Source of the DNA: Caenorhabditis elegans
Lineage: Eukaryota; Nematoda; Chromadorea; Rhabditida; Rhabditidae
Reading direction: 5' to 3'
Assembly (NCBI RefSeq): GCF_000002985.6
Contig: NC_003282.8
Location: forward strand, 11,222,001 to 11,286,000
Length of the DNA: 64,000 nucleotides
The notes under the pieces were generated by a model. It had not been told where the DNA came from, did not search any database, and saw only the letters and a program-made list of their open reading frames with translations. Positions 1 to 11,123 of the stretch are shown in pieces. Position 1 is the stretch's first letter. Each line of letters begins with the position of its first letter. Position numbers and translations under genes: made by a program.

Positions 1-47
1 GGCTATCCTTAAAATATTTTATTAACATGTGTATTCCCAATGGAAAG

Positions 48-1936
48 TTAAAATTTTCTTTGAGGCGGTGCGACGAAAATCCGAATTTGACCATTTGCAT
101 GTGGAATCATTGGTGGAATAACTGGAACTCGGAAACGAGGAATTGTCACGTGTTGAAAATGTGGAATCGAAAAGTTGTGATTTACAGGCTGATGAGACGG
201 AGGCTGATGGTTTTCAAGTGCTTCTGCTTCTTTTTCGAGTTGTTTCTTTGACAGTTGGTTTTCAGACTTCTCTTGTTCCTTTTCTATTTTGAATTCTTCC
301 ACTTTTATGATTCGGTTGTAGTTTGAACAACGATTGAAGATTACTGATCTGAACGCAAGAATTTTGAAATTTAAAAATCAAAAATCTAGTACCGATAAGT
401 TGGGAGTACCAAGAATACCGTAACAGATAGAAGAAGAGCATTGAGTTGAACAAGCGATTGGACAAGAAAATGATAGGGAATCCATGAAGTGGTAAGAACA
501 ACTCGGTAGTCAACTGAACAATTAATAGATTGAACGATGACAATTTGTATATCTTACCAATTTGTGGAACTGCCAGAATCACAATGATTAATGAGAACCA
601 ACTTGCCCAGATGAGCCTTCCATTTGCATTCAGAACTACGTCATTGGCTGCTTCGACGAGATCATTTGATTTGATTTCTCTCTTTTCCGAGTCAATATCA
701 ACCTTTTTGCATATGAAAGTATAAAAATTCCAAGATATTTGGCCAGTGAGGAACAAAGCACCGAACAATTGAGTTGTGAATTGAAAACAATTGTCAATGT
801 TTCTATCCATCACCTGTAATTCTTCAGATATTTTCTCTTTACATCACTGTAATGCTCACCAATTTAGGAGAAATAACTATGAATGAGCAAAAGAGGAGAA
901 TTGGTGCAAAGACAGTTCGACACACTGGCAATGGAATGTTCTTTCGATAGTTTGCAACAAATAGACACATGAAATTATATGCAATACATGAGAGAATTAT
1001 AGTCATATTGAAGATTTGATTTAATGCTTCTGATACTTCATCAATCCTGAATATTTCTAAACATTTTCAATCTGGAAAACAAACGAACCATTGAGCTGAG
1101 AAGAAGAAATCAATGACGTATATGACTTTGAGCAATGATGTCGGAAAATAGACAGTTCCTAGGAAAGTTGTTGTGAAATCATCGAGGATAAAACTGGATA
1201 CAAGGAAATGAATCACAGTTAGAAAGCAGTCAAATGCAAATACACAAGCAGATGGAATTGAACCTGAAAGTATAATTGACAAAGTCTCGAAGGAAGACTA
1301 TTTCGCAACTGTTTCCTAGAAGATGTGCTCATATTTTTGACCCACTAGGGAAAAATTGAAAAATTGAACGGGAATGCGGATAGTCTAATGTGAACATTTT
1401 AATTGATAATATTGATAATAGTCAAGAAATACATCTGTTGAAGTATTTTCAGGGTGTCTACCAACAATTTTCTTATTCGTTTGTTTGTACAGGAATATTA
1501 TATTATACTTTTTTTTCGTTTTGTGACTATATAGTAAACTAGGTTTTGCAAAACAATTCTGAAGCCAATTTTAACCAATTATCCTTATGAAGTGCTTCCA
1601 ATACTCCTAAAACTTTTTTTATTTCAGATAAATTTTCAGAGATTCTAAAAGTATGTTTTGAGGAACGCCGTGCTCAGTGATATAATTTTTCAGAAACACA
1701 CCAATGTTTTCATAATGTATATTAACAAAGCAATGCACTCAATTTTCAAGTTAAAATAAATCTAAAATATCCAGTTTTACAAACTAAAATGTTTCATTTT
1801 TACCTGGAGTCAATGCAATATACAATGAATCAATAAGTGTCTCCCTGGCTCCAATAATTGTCTCATCGGAAAACCAAATCTTCTCCCAATCATACGTTGA
1901 ATACTCTGTCGTTGTCGATATTTTATTTTTAACCAT
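48..1936 (-). CDS. Seven-transmembrane receptor-like protein, orphan
   Basis: Six exons on the minus strand: 1936-1804, 1263-1089, 1046-860, 813-558, 513-393, 348-48, all with GT..AG borders and matching phases, giving about 390 residues. Reading the exons gives seven hydrophobic stretches: SACVFAFDCFLTVIHFLV, a segment ending VIYVIDFFFSAQ, IILSCIAYNFMCLFVANY followed by RKNIP, ILLFCSFIVIS, ALFLTGQISWNFYTF, WFSLIIVILAVPQI and a long last helix. A hydrophilic Lys/Glu/Gln-rich tail of about 100 residues follows, with a short predicted coiled coil (EEFKIEKEQEKSE region). The YRK triplet after helix 3 recalls the DRY position of rhodopsin-like receptors. This pattern fits a nematode GPCR-type receptor, but I cannot name the family and no ligand is implied. 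The start is the first ATG of the 5' exon; an upstream non-coding exon is possible. Confidence 0.62.
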
Positions 1937-3475
1937 GTTTGAAATTTTAATTTCTTACCATCACAAATCTGAAATTTGAAATAATTTGTAAGAACAAAAT
2001 TGCGAGAGTCGAATAAATGTTACTCAACCCATATGTACTACAAGAAAAATAAAACAGCATCCATGAGTGGAAGTTGAAAAAAAAGAATGAAGTTCGGCAT
2101 CGTTGTCAGGACAGCTGAGAATCTGAATTTCCACCTGTTTTTCTGATAAAACCGTTGCTATCAACAACAAGTAGCATTCAACTTTAAATTTGAAATAAAT
2201 CAGAAAAATGGTAGTTTGGAGGTTTGGTCTTGATATTTTGGAGGCAATCTGAAAATTATACTTGGCAGTAATTTCATTTTTGGTTTAGAGATTATATTGC
2301 AATTATGAAGCACACTGAAATAAAATAATTGGTTCCTCTAAAAAAAAGTTATTTTTAATACTCTATCTGCAAAAAACTTTGAAAATTTTTAGAAAATAGA
2401 TGTGCCAAGGCGCATTGTTTTTCTATGTGAAAGACTTCAAAAATGTACGCACTTCGAATATCAGAAAATTTTATCAGAATAATCTTGAACTCGGATGATT
2501 CCCTTCGGTCCATTACAAAAATGCAACTGCTCAAAGATAATGTTCCTTTGAAGTATTCTTATCAAATCATCAAAAATCAAATTATATAAATCTAATACAA
2601 AATAAAATTTGACAAATTCGTTAAATATAGATGATAGGAAAAGTATTTTGTGTATATTGTTATCATATAAAACCAGTAGACATTGCCGACTTGAAAGTTA
2701 TCATATTTTTTTTGTCAGATTTTTGGTTTCCGTAGTATTCGAGTATTTTTTTAGGCGTTCACTTTGTCTCTAGCCTGCTTCCCATATTTTCACCGTATTT
2801 TGGAATTTTGAGTTTTCAGAAAATATATGTACGGAAGTAAAAATCGTTAAAATACATTTTCCACAGTAATGATTGATGAAAACTGATTATTTTTATTTTT
2901 TCACTGTGAAGAGAACATTTCAAAAATTGTTTCACACTTTAATAAAAAATAGATCATTTTAGCAACACAGAAGTTATTTCAAACATTGTCCCACTGGAGC
3001 TTTAACAAAAAATTCCTAAAACTTCAAAACCAAATAAACATAATCAAACCTTTTCCAAAATTTAAAACTAATTTCTGGTTTTTACCTCATTTGTTCAAGG
3101 TTGTATTCTTTAATCCTAATTTGTTATTTTAGGTCATTTGAATTCCATGTTCTAATTGGATTGAAAATATCCTAGTTACGCAATGCTTTCACTTTCTCAA
3201 AAACTATAATTGATTCAAATTTAAGCGATTAAGGTGTTCAACATCACCCGATTAGATCACGTATTGTGTAACACCCGAAAGTTGTCAAAAGCTTCTTTTT
3301 TGTTTCAAGCCGATACCAGCCTTTTCATTCGTTCATTACAATGTCATAGACAAAAGAAAAAAGAGAGGGACGGAGGAAGAAGATGCATACGTGCGTGCCT
3401 ACCGATCAAGTTTTTCTCTTTTTGTGTTGCCAAGGCTAGGTATCTTTTGTGGGTGGAGTCTGATTTTGAGGCAAC
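1937..3475. other. Divergent intergenic region
   Basis: About 1.5 kb separates the start of the minus-strand receptor gene from the collagen promoter. It is AT-rich with T-runs. I see no exon-like segment with conserved protein sequence, no RNA gene and no clear repeat. It presumably holds both promoters. Confidence 0.5.
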
Positions 3476-3482
3476 TATAAAA
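3476..3482 (+). promoter_or_regulatory. TATA box of the col-129 collagen gene
   Basis: TATAAAA lies 40 bases upstream of the ATG at 3516. With a usual spacing of about 30 bases, transcription would begin near 3505. That excludes an in-frame ATG at 3495 and supports the ATG at 3516 as the start. Confidence 0.65.
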
Positions 3483-3515
3483 GAAACATTGACAATGAAT
3501 TATTCAGTTTCCAAA

Positions 3516-4485
3516 ATGGATCTCGAACAGCGTATTAAAGCCTACCGCTTCGTTGCCTACTCGGCCGTTGCTTTCTCCGTCGTCGCCGTTATTTCGGTAA
3601 GTCATCACTTAAAAAAACTATAATTTTAAAACATAGGAAACAATTAAAGTAACTCTTTATTTTCAGGTATGCGTCACCCTTCCAATGGTGTACAACTATG
3701 TCCACCATGTGAAGAGAACCATGCACTCAGAGATCAACTTCTGCAAGGGATCCGCCAAGGATATCTGGTCCGAGGTCAACCAATTGAAATCCATCCCATC
3801 TGGAAACCGTACCGCCCGTCAAGCTGGATATGATGCTGGAGTCACCGGAGGAGCCGCCTCTGCTGGAGGATGTGATGCTTGCTGCCTTCCAGGAGCCGCT
3901 GGACCAGCCGGAACCCCAGGAAAACCAGGACGCCCAGGAAAGCCAGGAGCACCAGGACTTCCAGGAAACCCAGGACGCCCACCACAGCAGCCATGTGAGC
4001 CAATCACCCCACCACCATGCAAGCCATGCCCAGCCGGACCAGCTGGAGCCCCAGGACCAGCTGGACCAGCCGGAGATGCCGGAGCCAACGGAAACCCAGG
4101 AGCCCCAGGACAAGACGGACAGCCAGGAGCCCCAGGAAACAAGGGACCATCTGGACCAAACGGAAACCCAGGAGCCCCAGGAGCCCCAGGACAGCCAGGA
4201 CAAGATGCTCCATCCGAGCCAATCACCCCAGGAGCACCAGGACCAGCTGGACCAGCCGGACCACAAGGACAACCAGGAGCCCCAGGACAGCCAGGACACG
4301 ATGGACAACCAGGAGCCCCAGGACCAAAGGGACCAAATGGAAACCCAGGAGCCCCAGGAGCCGACGGAAACCCAGGAGCCCCAGGACAAGCTGGAACTGC
4401 CGGAGGTGCCGGAGAGAAGGGAATCTGTCCAAAGTACTGCGCCATCGACGGAGGAGTCTTCTTCGAGGACGGAACTCGCCGTTAA
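3516..4485 (+). CDS. col-129: Cuticle collagen (col-129)
   Basis: Two exons, 3516-3596 and 3667-4485, with a 70-base intron; 299 residues. An N-terminal non-collagen domain begins [16 protein letters not shown] and carries a hydrophobic signal-anchor. The [13 protein letters not shown] stretch and the basic GNRTARQ site follow, the latter a likely subtilisin-type processing site. A CDACC cluster precedes interrupted Gly-X-Y blocks rich in GAPG and GNPG, and the protein ends in a second Cys pair (CPKYC) and a short tail. This is the standard architecture of secreted nematode cuticle collagens, which trimerise, are cross-linked and build the exoskeleton. Codon use is strongly biased (CCA, GGA), as in highly expressed worm genes. 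Convergent with the bestrophin gene; a polyadenylation-like AATAAA lies near 4505. The name rests on memory of the locus order. Confidence 0.88.
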
Positions 4486-4710
4486 ATTTTTCTCATTTAA
4501 AGAAAATAAACTATTCTTCATTCAATATTTTTTGTTTGTTTTGCATACAGGGCTAAATGTTTAAAAGAAAGAAACACTGTAAATGACAAAAAATTAAAAA
4601 AATTTTTTTTTTGTATTTGTACATAGTTATTTACAGAATCAAAAATCCAAGAAAGCACTTGTGCCAAAGTTATGAAGAAGTATAGCTTTTTAAAAATATC
4701 AAAATGTGAA

Positions 4711-7700
4711 CTATTGCTTATCAAAATCATAATAATCGTGATAATCAGAATGTTCTCCAAAGTGATTGAATGATCTTGATCTTCCCATTGAAATCACACT
4801 CTCTGAAATTGGAAATATCACTTGAAATGTAATCAAAAGTAAATTAATTTTACCTCGCTTATTGGAAATATTGACCCGTTTTCTAGGCGGTTCCTGTTTT
4901 GGCTCTTCTGTTACTTTTGGAATATCTTGAGATTCTTCATCTGAAAAGAAATAAATTCAAATAAATTCAAGTCAAATTGCCAACTTACCAACTTCCACGA
5001 TACAATCTGGATTACTGTAACATGGTTTCTGTGTATTTTCAAATGTAGAAACAGTTTCGATGTCTGTTGAAGCACGAGCTTTTGTGCTGGATTCAGGTGT
5101 AAATGTTAGAGATCTGAAAAACAAAAAAAAATTCAGAAAGAACAGGATGTAGTTTTCAGGAAGGCAACCATCGGCGTGGTCGTAAATTTTTCAATTGAAT
5201 TTCAATTTTTATTCTCGTAAGAAAACATTGGGAAATCCCCCAGTTTTCTCCGAAAACCTGGCAAAGATTTCGGAAATTTTTAATTTTTTCAAAACATTTT
5301 TGAAGAATAAATACTTACTTAGAGTGTCTCTTCTGGAACATAGCTCCAAGTTTATTTGAAAACTTTGCTTCCAATGTCTGTTTTCGATTATTTCCAGTGG
5401 AAAACCTCTGATCTCTTTTTAATTCAACCACACTTTGTACAGGCGGTCGGTTTGTTCGTTTTCCGTACATTTGATCTAGTTTTTCATTTAATGGATGAGG
5501 AATCATTGTGATTTGACGAACGTCATCCGGTATTCTGAAATTCCGAAAATAATTTACTAGTTTAAGAGAAAAAGGAACAAACTGGGCATCTGCATTGGTT
5601 GCACTTCCAAAGTAGAAATTGACATTTCTTTGTGCAGCAGCACTTGAATAAAGAGGGGATACTGTATCATTCCAGAACATATCCTTCTCCAAAATTGGTC
5701 CATCATCATGTGAATCATCAACAATTCCCATTGCAACAGTCAAATTACGATCAATTAAAAAATTACAATCAAAATCATCTTCATCTTCTCCAAATGGATT
5801 CAATAGATCCATCGCCACCTGGATTGAATATTGCTTTTTACGGACTGTTACTGATGGTGACTTGGCTTTGAATTTCTTTGGAACTTTTCAACTTTCATTA
5901 AGAAAAATGGAAAAATACAGTTTTGTGAAAAATTTGAAGTTCAAGAAATTCTTAATCATTAAAAAATCCATTAATTGAAAACTTTTATATTATCTCCCTC
6001 ACCTTCAACCATCCCATATAGAAAATAAATTCAATAATTGTCATAAACGGAACTCCCAAATCAATTTCTGTTGTATTTACTGCATCCGAATTTATAACAA
6101 ATTGTCTCGAAACTAGGCAAACCAAATAATAACAGTGAATTGCCATAAACACAAGTTGCGGATACATCAATGGAATTGGGACCCAATCATAAGTCCAAAT
6201 TAGCGAAAGACCACTTCTAAATGTTCGGATTTCCTGAAAATTTCCATTTTCAAATTACATACAATTTCTGAACGGATATTTTACCTCTGCGATAGCATTT
6301 TGTGTGTATGCACTTTCGATTCTTCCTTCTCTTCTCGCTTCGTTTAACAAATTGAATGTCCAATTGAAACCTAGCCAATATTTTGCATATCTGTCAAATA
6401 CGTAATGTTTCAGAAAAAGAAAAACTGGTTATAATAGTTACCTGCTCTCAACTTCATTATATTTTTTCAGCTCCGATGAGGTCATAATACCAGCGGCCAC
6501 CATGGTCTCCAATGTTGGAAAACGTTTTCGAACTCCGATATGAATATCACGGAATACCATTGTCTGCGACATCACGCACATTCTGAAGACAAATCAAGAT
6601 TAGAAAATACGTTTATAGACCATTTTCAAAGCATCTCACCTAACAATACTTCTTCTCAATATCCGCCCTCGTTCATCATTTCCAGACAGATACATTGAAG
6701 TGAACAATGCAATGCTAAAAACGTTTGTGTCATTTTTTTCATTTAAAATTAATTGTCCACATACTTGTCAATCATTCCTAAATTTGCGAATTGTGTCATC
6801 CACCTGTTGATAACAGTTGTCACAAAAAATCCTAACATGAAATTGATTGGGATATAGTCTAGACGTCGATTGCAGAACTGCATGAACCTCTCAAATGTGC
6901 TGAAAATTGGCAGTTGTTAATTATTTTCAAAGTTGTTGCGAAAGCTTACTCGTAATTTTTCTGAGTATGTTTTATTTGGAAATGTAAGAATAAGCTCGAA
7001 TACTTCAAATTTGGATTGAAATATTAGAAACTGTATTTTTCTTTTCAATAGATTTCCCTTTCCCCAAAGATTTGTGTTAATGCTTAAATTTAAATAACTT
7101 TGATAAATTTTCTGCCAAATTGTTGTTTTTCTCTAGTCATTCACGGAAACTCACTCCTGTTGACTACGGTCAAGTGCATATCGATAGATGACGGAAATGA
7201 ATGCATAACAGAAACACCATACTATCAAATCTCTGCAAAAACCATAAAAATGATGGAAAATGTGATAGGAGATGACGAAAATAGTACAGAAATAGATCAA
7301 AATTGGTCGTTAAATTTCCGTTAGAACACGGACATAAACTTACAAATAAATTGCTTTCCACAGTGAGCCTTTCCATTTGAATATTAATTTGAGAATTACC
7401 TGAAAATAATAATAAAAAAATGCAGTTAATACCTCGGCTGATTTCGGTTCTGACAAAAAATGTCCTATGCTGGCAAAACTTTTAATTTTCTCAAAAGATT
7501 AGTGATTTAGTATTTATTGATAGGCTTAATAAATACCAAGAAATAAAATGCTCAAGTGATGTTAAGGGATGAGAAACTATTTGAAAAAGTACGGTAAACT
7601 GAGTACTTATTTGAAAAAAACGCTACCACTTAAAGTTTGAAATGCAAACTTCAAATAACAAATTTTCTACAAAACTTTTTGAATTACCAATAAAATCATA

Positions 7701-8135
7701 GCCCTTGTGAAATATTGGAATCGCTTGCCAAACTGTTTTTTTTTGGTAAAAATAGATGAACAATACAAAATGAGATACTCTGGTAGTATCAGAAAAAATT
7801 ACCAATTTAGAAATAGGAAAAATGGAAAAAAAAATCATTATGCATAACAATATCAAGAAATGACAACATAAGCGGTAATATGTTCAGAACATCCGGTTGT
7901 TTTTGAAAAATGAAGTATGGTGAAGTATAGATTTTTATGATGAATTGTCATTCATCATAAAAATCTTATTTCAAAACAGTAAATTGTTCTTTGGAAATCG
8001 TGATTTGTACACCAAGTTCTACTATACTTTGCTATACCTCAACTCACTGTTCAAGGCTAGAAGTCCAAAACAAATCTTTTAAAAACTTACTTTTCTTTGA
8101 GAAGTAGCCAAATCATAGTGATAATTATAAGTCAT
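4711..8135 (-). CDS. Bestrophin-family chloride channel
   Basis: Thirteen exons: 8135-8091, 7399-7344, 7232-7155, 6899-6765, 6714-6640, 6582-6442, 6390-6285, 6233-6003, 5818-5583, 5534-5319, 5113-4989, 4940-4854, 4802-4711; about 540 residues in phase throughout. Family marks include KWKGSLWKAIY near the N terminus, RRLDYIPINFMLGFFVT, the neck motif KRFPTLETMV, the WVPIPLMYPQLVF helix, and the acidic Ca2+-clasp region NPFGEDEDDFD after the last helix. Bestrophins are pentameric, Ca2+-gated anion channels of the plasma membrane or endomembranes. The bestrophin core is about 350 residues; the remainder is a hydrophilic tail with Ser/Arg and His/Asp/Tyr-rich ends. Worms have more than twenty bestrophin genes, and I cannot say which number this is. 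Intron 1 (about 690 bases) holds a perfect hairpin. Confidence 0.85.
7929..7966. repeat. Perfect 16-bp hairpin in bestrophin intron 1
   Basis: Arms at 7929-7944 and 7951-7966 are exact reverse complements with a 6-base loop. The arms are AT-rich (AGATTTTTATGATGAA). No longer terminal repeats surround it, so it is too short for a MITE and shorter than a usual worm microRNA stem. Confidence 0.8.
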
Positions 8136-8926
8136 TTTCAATTTTCAACTTTCACCTCCTCATTCACAAAATGAAAATGTTCCGAAAATAGCAAATAAAT
8201 TTATCAATTCAGAAGTCTCGAATTCATAAAACGAGTCGAGTTATGGTCATTAAAATTCATGCTCCGCCGTCGGTAGTTTGATAAATTTTACGACCCAATT
8301 TCTCTTCTTCTTCTCGCCCCTTTTTTGACCAACTTTCGCACCACTTGTTGCACCTGACTTTCAATTTTTGTAGCTCTAAAATCAGGAGAGCAAAGTCGGA
8401 AGGTACTTGTTCTTTGAAACTGTCGAAGAGCATTTGTGCTTCAGGCATTATTTTAATTTTGAAAAATTAAAGATCGGATGTATTAAAATCTTTAAAGGTG
8501 AACGATAAAGTACGACGAGGCCGAATTTACTACTATTCAGTACTTAATAAGAAGATGGTACTCGAGTATACACATGGTGCACTAGAAAACTATCAAATGT
8601 TTTGACTATTTATGCACATATCTAGAATCTTGAAGTTTCATTTATTTCTATCTGAAAATGCCACAGTTGTTTTATCGCAACATGGTTCACAATCACAACC
8701 TAAAAATTGGAAGTGAAGCAGATCCTTAGGCATCTTTCGAAAATTGTGGAGTCTGGCTATTGCGTGTCGACTATTTAATTACCGCGCACCTATTGGTGTG
8801 GCTCTTTTTTCAATTTTGTTTCAAGTCAGTTTTTTAACTTCTTTTAATGTAAGAATCAAATTTACCCTATTCTGAAAACAAATTGCTCCTTATGAACTTT
8901 CAAATAGGGAGACCGGAAACAACGGG
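8136..8926. other. Intergenic region between bestrophin and small-protein gene
   Basis: About 0.8 kb separating two divergently transcribed genes. It contains scattered open frames below 65 codons with no recognisable protein features. It probably supplies both promoters. Confidence 0.5.
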
Positions 8927-8934
8927 TATAAAAA
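8927..8934 (+). promoter_or_regulatory. TATA box of the small-protein gene
   Basis: TATAAAAA in a GGG-TATAAAAA-CC context, 95 bases upstream of the ATG at 9029. Strong TATA boxes in this window otherwise mark the collagen and STAR genes, so this supports a real promoter here. Confidence 0.55.
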
Positions 8935-9028
8935 CCATCATCGAAGCCCAATTCATTTTCCGTCTTCTCTCATAAACTACAGTTACATTTTTTCTCGCTC
9001 TCTTCAACATTTCGTAATTAATTAGAAA

Positions 9029-9199
9029 ATGCCCGCTTCCCACCAGAATATCGTGCAAATTTACGACCTCCATGCATCATTCTACACTATCTTTAAAGGA
9101 ATGTTGATTTGTATATTTCTTATCAATAGAACCTTTTGGGAAGAAGAGTTGCGATGTTGTTTCAGAGCTCCGGTATACCGGCCGGTATCGAAAGATTAA
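9029..9199 (+). CDS. Short membrane-associated protein, 56 residues, unknown
   Basis: A single open frame from ATG at 9029 to TAA at 9197. The product starts MPASHQNIVQIYDLHASFYT, has one hydrophobic segment (FKGMLICIFLI) and ends in a cationic, Cys-containing tail (EELRCCFRAPVYRPVSKD). It has balanced amino-acid use and lower AT than its flanks, unlike the random frames nearby. The TATA box and the AAAATG start context are typical for worm genes. It is intronless as read; a downstream exon cannot be excluded, but the stop is clean. I recognise no family. It may be a small secreted or tail-anchored peptide. Confidence 0.5.
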   Translation: MPASHQNIVQIYDLHASFYTIFKGMLICIFLINRTFWEEELRCCFRAPVYRPVSKD

Positions 9200-9299
9200 T
9201 ATTCTCAAAATGAGATCTTTGATCAAGTTTTTTTTTTGATTGGAAGATAATTATCGAAATGTAAAAGAAAAGGTGGAATTCTTTTAATATATTTTAAGA

Positions 9300-9440
9300 C
9301 ATCGGCAATTTGCAAATTCCGAAGTTGGTTGCCGAACAGCAATTGGCACGCGCCCTCGCTTGCTACTAAAGCTTGCTGTGGGTCGGCTCGTGCGCGCTAA
9401 AACATAGCTCCCGCACGCAAGAAGACTCCATTTTTCTCGT
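9300..9440. repeat. GC-rich repeat-like segment
   Basis: A locally GC-rich island (GGCACGCGCCCTCGCTTG, GGCTCGTGCGCGC) with inverted GGCAA/TTGCC words (CGGCAATTTGC and GGTTGCCGAA) stands out from AT-rich flanks. This composition is typical of dispersed worm DNA-transposon remnants. I cannot define its ends or assign a family. Confidence 0.35.
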
Positions 9441-9564
9441 TTTTTTTTTCTGTGAATGAACAGAAACCATGACGTTTTCATATGTATTTCAAACAATATA
9501 TGAATATATTTTTGTCAGGAGAAAATAATTTTCCGTGAATTTCACTTTTGGATAGTCTCGGCGT

Positions 9565-9636
9565 GGCTGAGTGGTCTAGTGGTATGATTCTCGCTTAGGG
9601 TGCGAGAGGTCCCGGGATCGATCCCCGGCTCAGCCC
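9565..9636 (+). tRNA. tRNA-Pro (anticodon AGG)
   Basis: A 72-base cloverleaf without intron. The acceptor stem GGCTGAG pairs with CTCAGCC at 9629-9635. The D-arm contains the A box (TGGTCTAGTGGTATGAT), and the anticodon stem CTCGC/GCGAG encloses the loop TTAGGGT, giving anticodon AGG, which decodes CCU and, as inosine, CCC/CCA. The T-arm carries GGGATCGATCCC around the B box. A T-run terminator follows at about 9641. It lies in the plus orientation between the small-protein gene and the four-helix gene. Confidence 0.95.
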
Positions 9637-9899
9637 ACTTATTTTTTGAACAATACGAGTGGAAATGATTTATTGAATGTGTTTGACCAAAAGTTTTGAA
9701 CCCGAAAATAAAATACTGAAAATGATACCAAATATTGTTCAACAAGAAAACACTGAAAAGTGAGATTGAAAGAAGGCGATGATTGTAGAGGAATGAATGG
9801 GAAGTAAGGCGGGATTTGATTTTTTTGAGAACAATGTTTTGAAGAATATTTTGATAATAACAAGTTTACAAATGGGAAAATAAGATTAGAAACTATTGT

Positions 9900-11123
9900 T
9901 CAGACAAGTGGAAATCTTGGTTCCCGTTGTTGGTACGGTGGATCTGGAGTACATCGACTTCTGCTATCATCAAAATCAGTTGCATCTAATCTTGATGTTT
10001 CCACACAGAAGCCTTCTTCTAACTTCCGATATTCGTCTTCATAGTATTCAAGGCATCTATAAAAAAATCTGATCATGAAAAATAGTAAACTGTTGGCTAC
10101 TGCGTAGGTCTGGCAGCGAAAGTGTGCTCGAAAAATTGTTAGAGATCAAACAAATATTTTTCTCAATACGCTGCAAAATCCAGCAATAGATTATCTCTGA
10201 CAATCACTTCTCAACGCGCGGACCGTTTGCGGTACGTGTGGCGTAATTTCAGAGTAAAACATCCACTTCAGGAGTAGACAATTATAACTTACGTATAAAT
10301 GATAATTGCTTGCCAGACATGAATAAATGAAAGTAGAATACATGCCGAAACTGTTCCACAAACAACAAATAGTGCGAGAGTTTTTGATGGTGGCTCCGCC
10401 ATATCCAGTGTATGACCTAAAAAGTAGAAATATAGTTTTTAAGCTTTTCAGAAATTACTCACCAATAATAGCAAGCATCGTATCGAAACTGCACAATGAG
10501 AATATCGTAATAATAGTTGCCATGAGCATACATACCAATTGTTGTACAACTGTGATAATCAGGAATGGATATAAGAATTTATGCCGCTTTGAATAGAATG
10601 CGTACATTCCCAATCCAACTACACAAATTGGAACAATCAACCATGTGCACGTGGATCTCATTCCAAACAACAATGAGAGAGCAGAAGTTAAGATGTACCA
10701 AATCAGACATAGTTGGGTTCCCGTCTGAAAAAATTGGTCATTGAGCCTTTTCGGAGATTTTTTTCTGAGCTACTTTTCAGTTAACGTATTTTCCCTATTG
10801 GAATTGAACTCGAAATGTTCAATTTAAAAAATATTCATGCAATTCTAATTGAAAATGGAACATTTCAATTGTATATTGTTTTTGGAAAATGTTGAAAATT
10901 GATTGTTAACTCAATTTTGAATGTTTCTACAATATTACACATTTGTCTGAAATGTCTCAAAGAAATATTATTCTAAAATTACCGCAAAATAGTTATTTAA
11001 TACTAAAACCAATAAAATCTATGGTATAAATATTCAAAAAATAGACCTTTAACTTACCACAACATGACAAATTCCACAGAAACATCGAAATCTTTTTTCA
11101 GTGAGCTCATTTCCGTCCGGCAT
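9900..11123 (-). CDS. Four-transmembrane protein, nematode family, unknown role
   Basis: Four exons, 11123-11058, 10724-10463, 10416-10293, 10056-9900, in phase; 202 residues. A short Cys-rich N terminus (RFRCFCGICHVV) precedes four hydrophobic segments: IWYILTSALSLLF, WLIVPICVVGLGMYAF, a segment around FLIITVVQQLVCMLMATIIT, and ALFVVCGTVSACILLSFIHV. The C-terminal tail is acidic and then Pro/Arg-rich (EDEYRKLEEGF, PDPPYQQREPRF). The arrangement resembles small vesicular tetraspan proteins (LAPTM4/MARVEL-like) widespread in nematodes. That is a resemblance in layout only. The acceptor-like TTCTTGCAG directly before the ATG means this could be an internal exon (phase 0) or an SL1 trans-splice site; see the exon-like segment at 19391-19462. 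Intron 3 (10057-10292) contains a short GC-rich repeat-like patch. Confidence 0.65.

Noticed and set aside
3727-4564. Long open frames antisense or frame-shifted to collagen col-129
   Set aside because: Gly-X-Y codon bias (GGA CCA GGA) removes stops from other frames. The peptides are repetitive shadows of the collagen.
6950-6960. An 11-base micro-exon in the bestrophin gene (adds E-K-I-T)
   Set aside because: It has GT/AG borders, but skipping it gives SQQDTFERF, which matches the bestrophin family better. A micro-exon is not needed.
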